The position numbers and the translations under genes were made by a program. The notes beneath the pieces are model-generated. The model had not been told where the DNA came from. It saw only the letters and a list, made by a program, of their open reading frames with translations, and did not search any database. A DNA stretch of 64,000 nucleotides from Actinomycetota bacterium (GTDB lineage Bacteria > Actinomycetota > Thermoleophilia > RBG-16-64-13): assembly GCA_016278725.1 (NCBI GenBank), contig JADQBG010000003.1:1-64000 (forward strand). The letters run 5' to 3'. Shown piece after piece: positions 63,830 through 64,000 of this stretch (position 1 is the stretch's first letter; every line of letters begins with the position of its first letter).

Positions 63830-64000
63830 ATGATTAGACTGCGAAATCAGAGCCTGCTGCTCGCATCTGCCCTGGTCCTTCTACTGGCTGCGCTGGTGTT
63901 CTTCGCCGGTTGCCAGGAAGCCGACGACGAACCGGAGGCCACCGACACCGAGGCGACGGAAACCACCGACACCGGAGCAACCGCAGGGACCGAGGACACC
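63830..64000 (+). CDS. Lipoprotein, N-terminal part (runs off the window)
   Basis: Begins MIRLRNQSLLLASALVLLLA with lipobox FFAGC, then an Asp/Glu/Thr-rich linker (EATDTEATETTDTGATAG). The linker is very like that of TupA in this window. AAGGAGG lies 6 bases before the ATG. Only 57 codons are visible, so the mature domain is unknown; it may be a binding protein or another exported redox protein of the cytochrome cluster. Confidence 0.7.
   Translation, partial: MIRLRNQSLLLASALVLLLAALVFFAGCQEADDEPEATDTEATETTDTGATAGTEDT

Overview
This is a gene-dense, GC-rich chromosomal window. I place it in a deep-branching, probably anaerobic Actinomycetota lineage. The reasons are a phosphatidylinositol locus (CDP-alcohol phosphotransferase next to ino1), a dnaK-grpE-dnaJ-hspR heat-shock operon, many GTG and TTG starts, and possible leaderless promoters. 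The anaerobic side is shown by a large multiheme cytochrome region, a tungstate/molybdopterin region and a siroheme-linked haem operon. No rRNA, tRNA, CRISPR array, phage or transposase was recognised.

Layout. 0-9 kb: a pyrimidine-dimer glycosylase/DUF1722 fusion, a hemerythrin/PAS sensor, a DUF2064-radical SAM fusion, a DUF421 remnant coupled to a LigD-type ligase, a convergent LigD-type primase-polymerase, a YihY membrane protein and an M23-like protein. 9-18.5 kb: an AI-2E-type exporter, the phosphatidylinositol locus with a glycosyltransferase-PHP fusion, a UDG-like protein, a presenilin-like membrane protein, an rRNA methyltransferase and an EamA transporter. 18.5-28.4 kb: clpB, a class A PBP and the dnaK-hsp20-grpE-dnaJ-hspR operon behind a consensus sigma-70 promoter. 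28.4-36.5 kb: membrane and MBL proteins, a CIRCE-like element before an FmdB zinc ribbon, a degenerate GGDEF-EAL protein, a SurE-HAD fusion, ligA, a secretion-type ATPase and a small CQLGCF protein. 36.5-43.6 kb: a Moco/tungsten-cofactor riboswitch with terminator in front of tupABC, then mobA-mobB, moaA, moaC-MOSC and mogA. 43.7-51.7 kb: ccsA, met8, hemA, hemC, cobA-hemD, hemB and an AhbC/AhbD-type radical SAM gene. 51.8-55.4 kb: an NlpC/P60 hydrolase, a PIN-TM-TPR protein and two small membrane proteins. 55.6-64 kb: seven multiheme c-type cytochromes with 67 haem-binding motifs counted by eye, two cytochrome b subunits and the start of a lipoprotein gene.

The last 20 kb reads as one programme. 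Tungstate and molybdenum are imported and built into molybdopterin cofactor. Haem is made by a route that may run through siroheme, and CcsA attaches it to apocytochromes. The cytochrome cluster then probably carries electrons from the quinone pool through two NapC-like anchors and two cytochrome b/heptahaem modules to three exported decahaem-to-dodecahaem proteins. The terminal acceptor is not shown by the sequence.

The two observations I rate highest are this cytochrome cluster, which consists of repeated gene pairs and an internal C-x-x-C-H-x3-M-P-H-P module, and a recurrent start-codon anomaly. At least five genes (CDP-alcohol phosphotransferase, surE, mobA, hemC and a small membrane protein) have no ATG, GTG or TTG at the position their families require. 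Four of them have a GGAGG or AGGAG-type Shine-Dalgarno sequence placed 5-9 bases before an ATA, CTG, ATT or ATC; the fifth has only a weaker AAGG.
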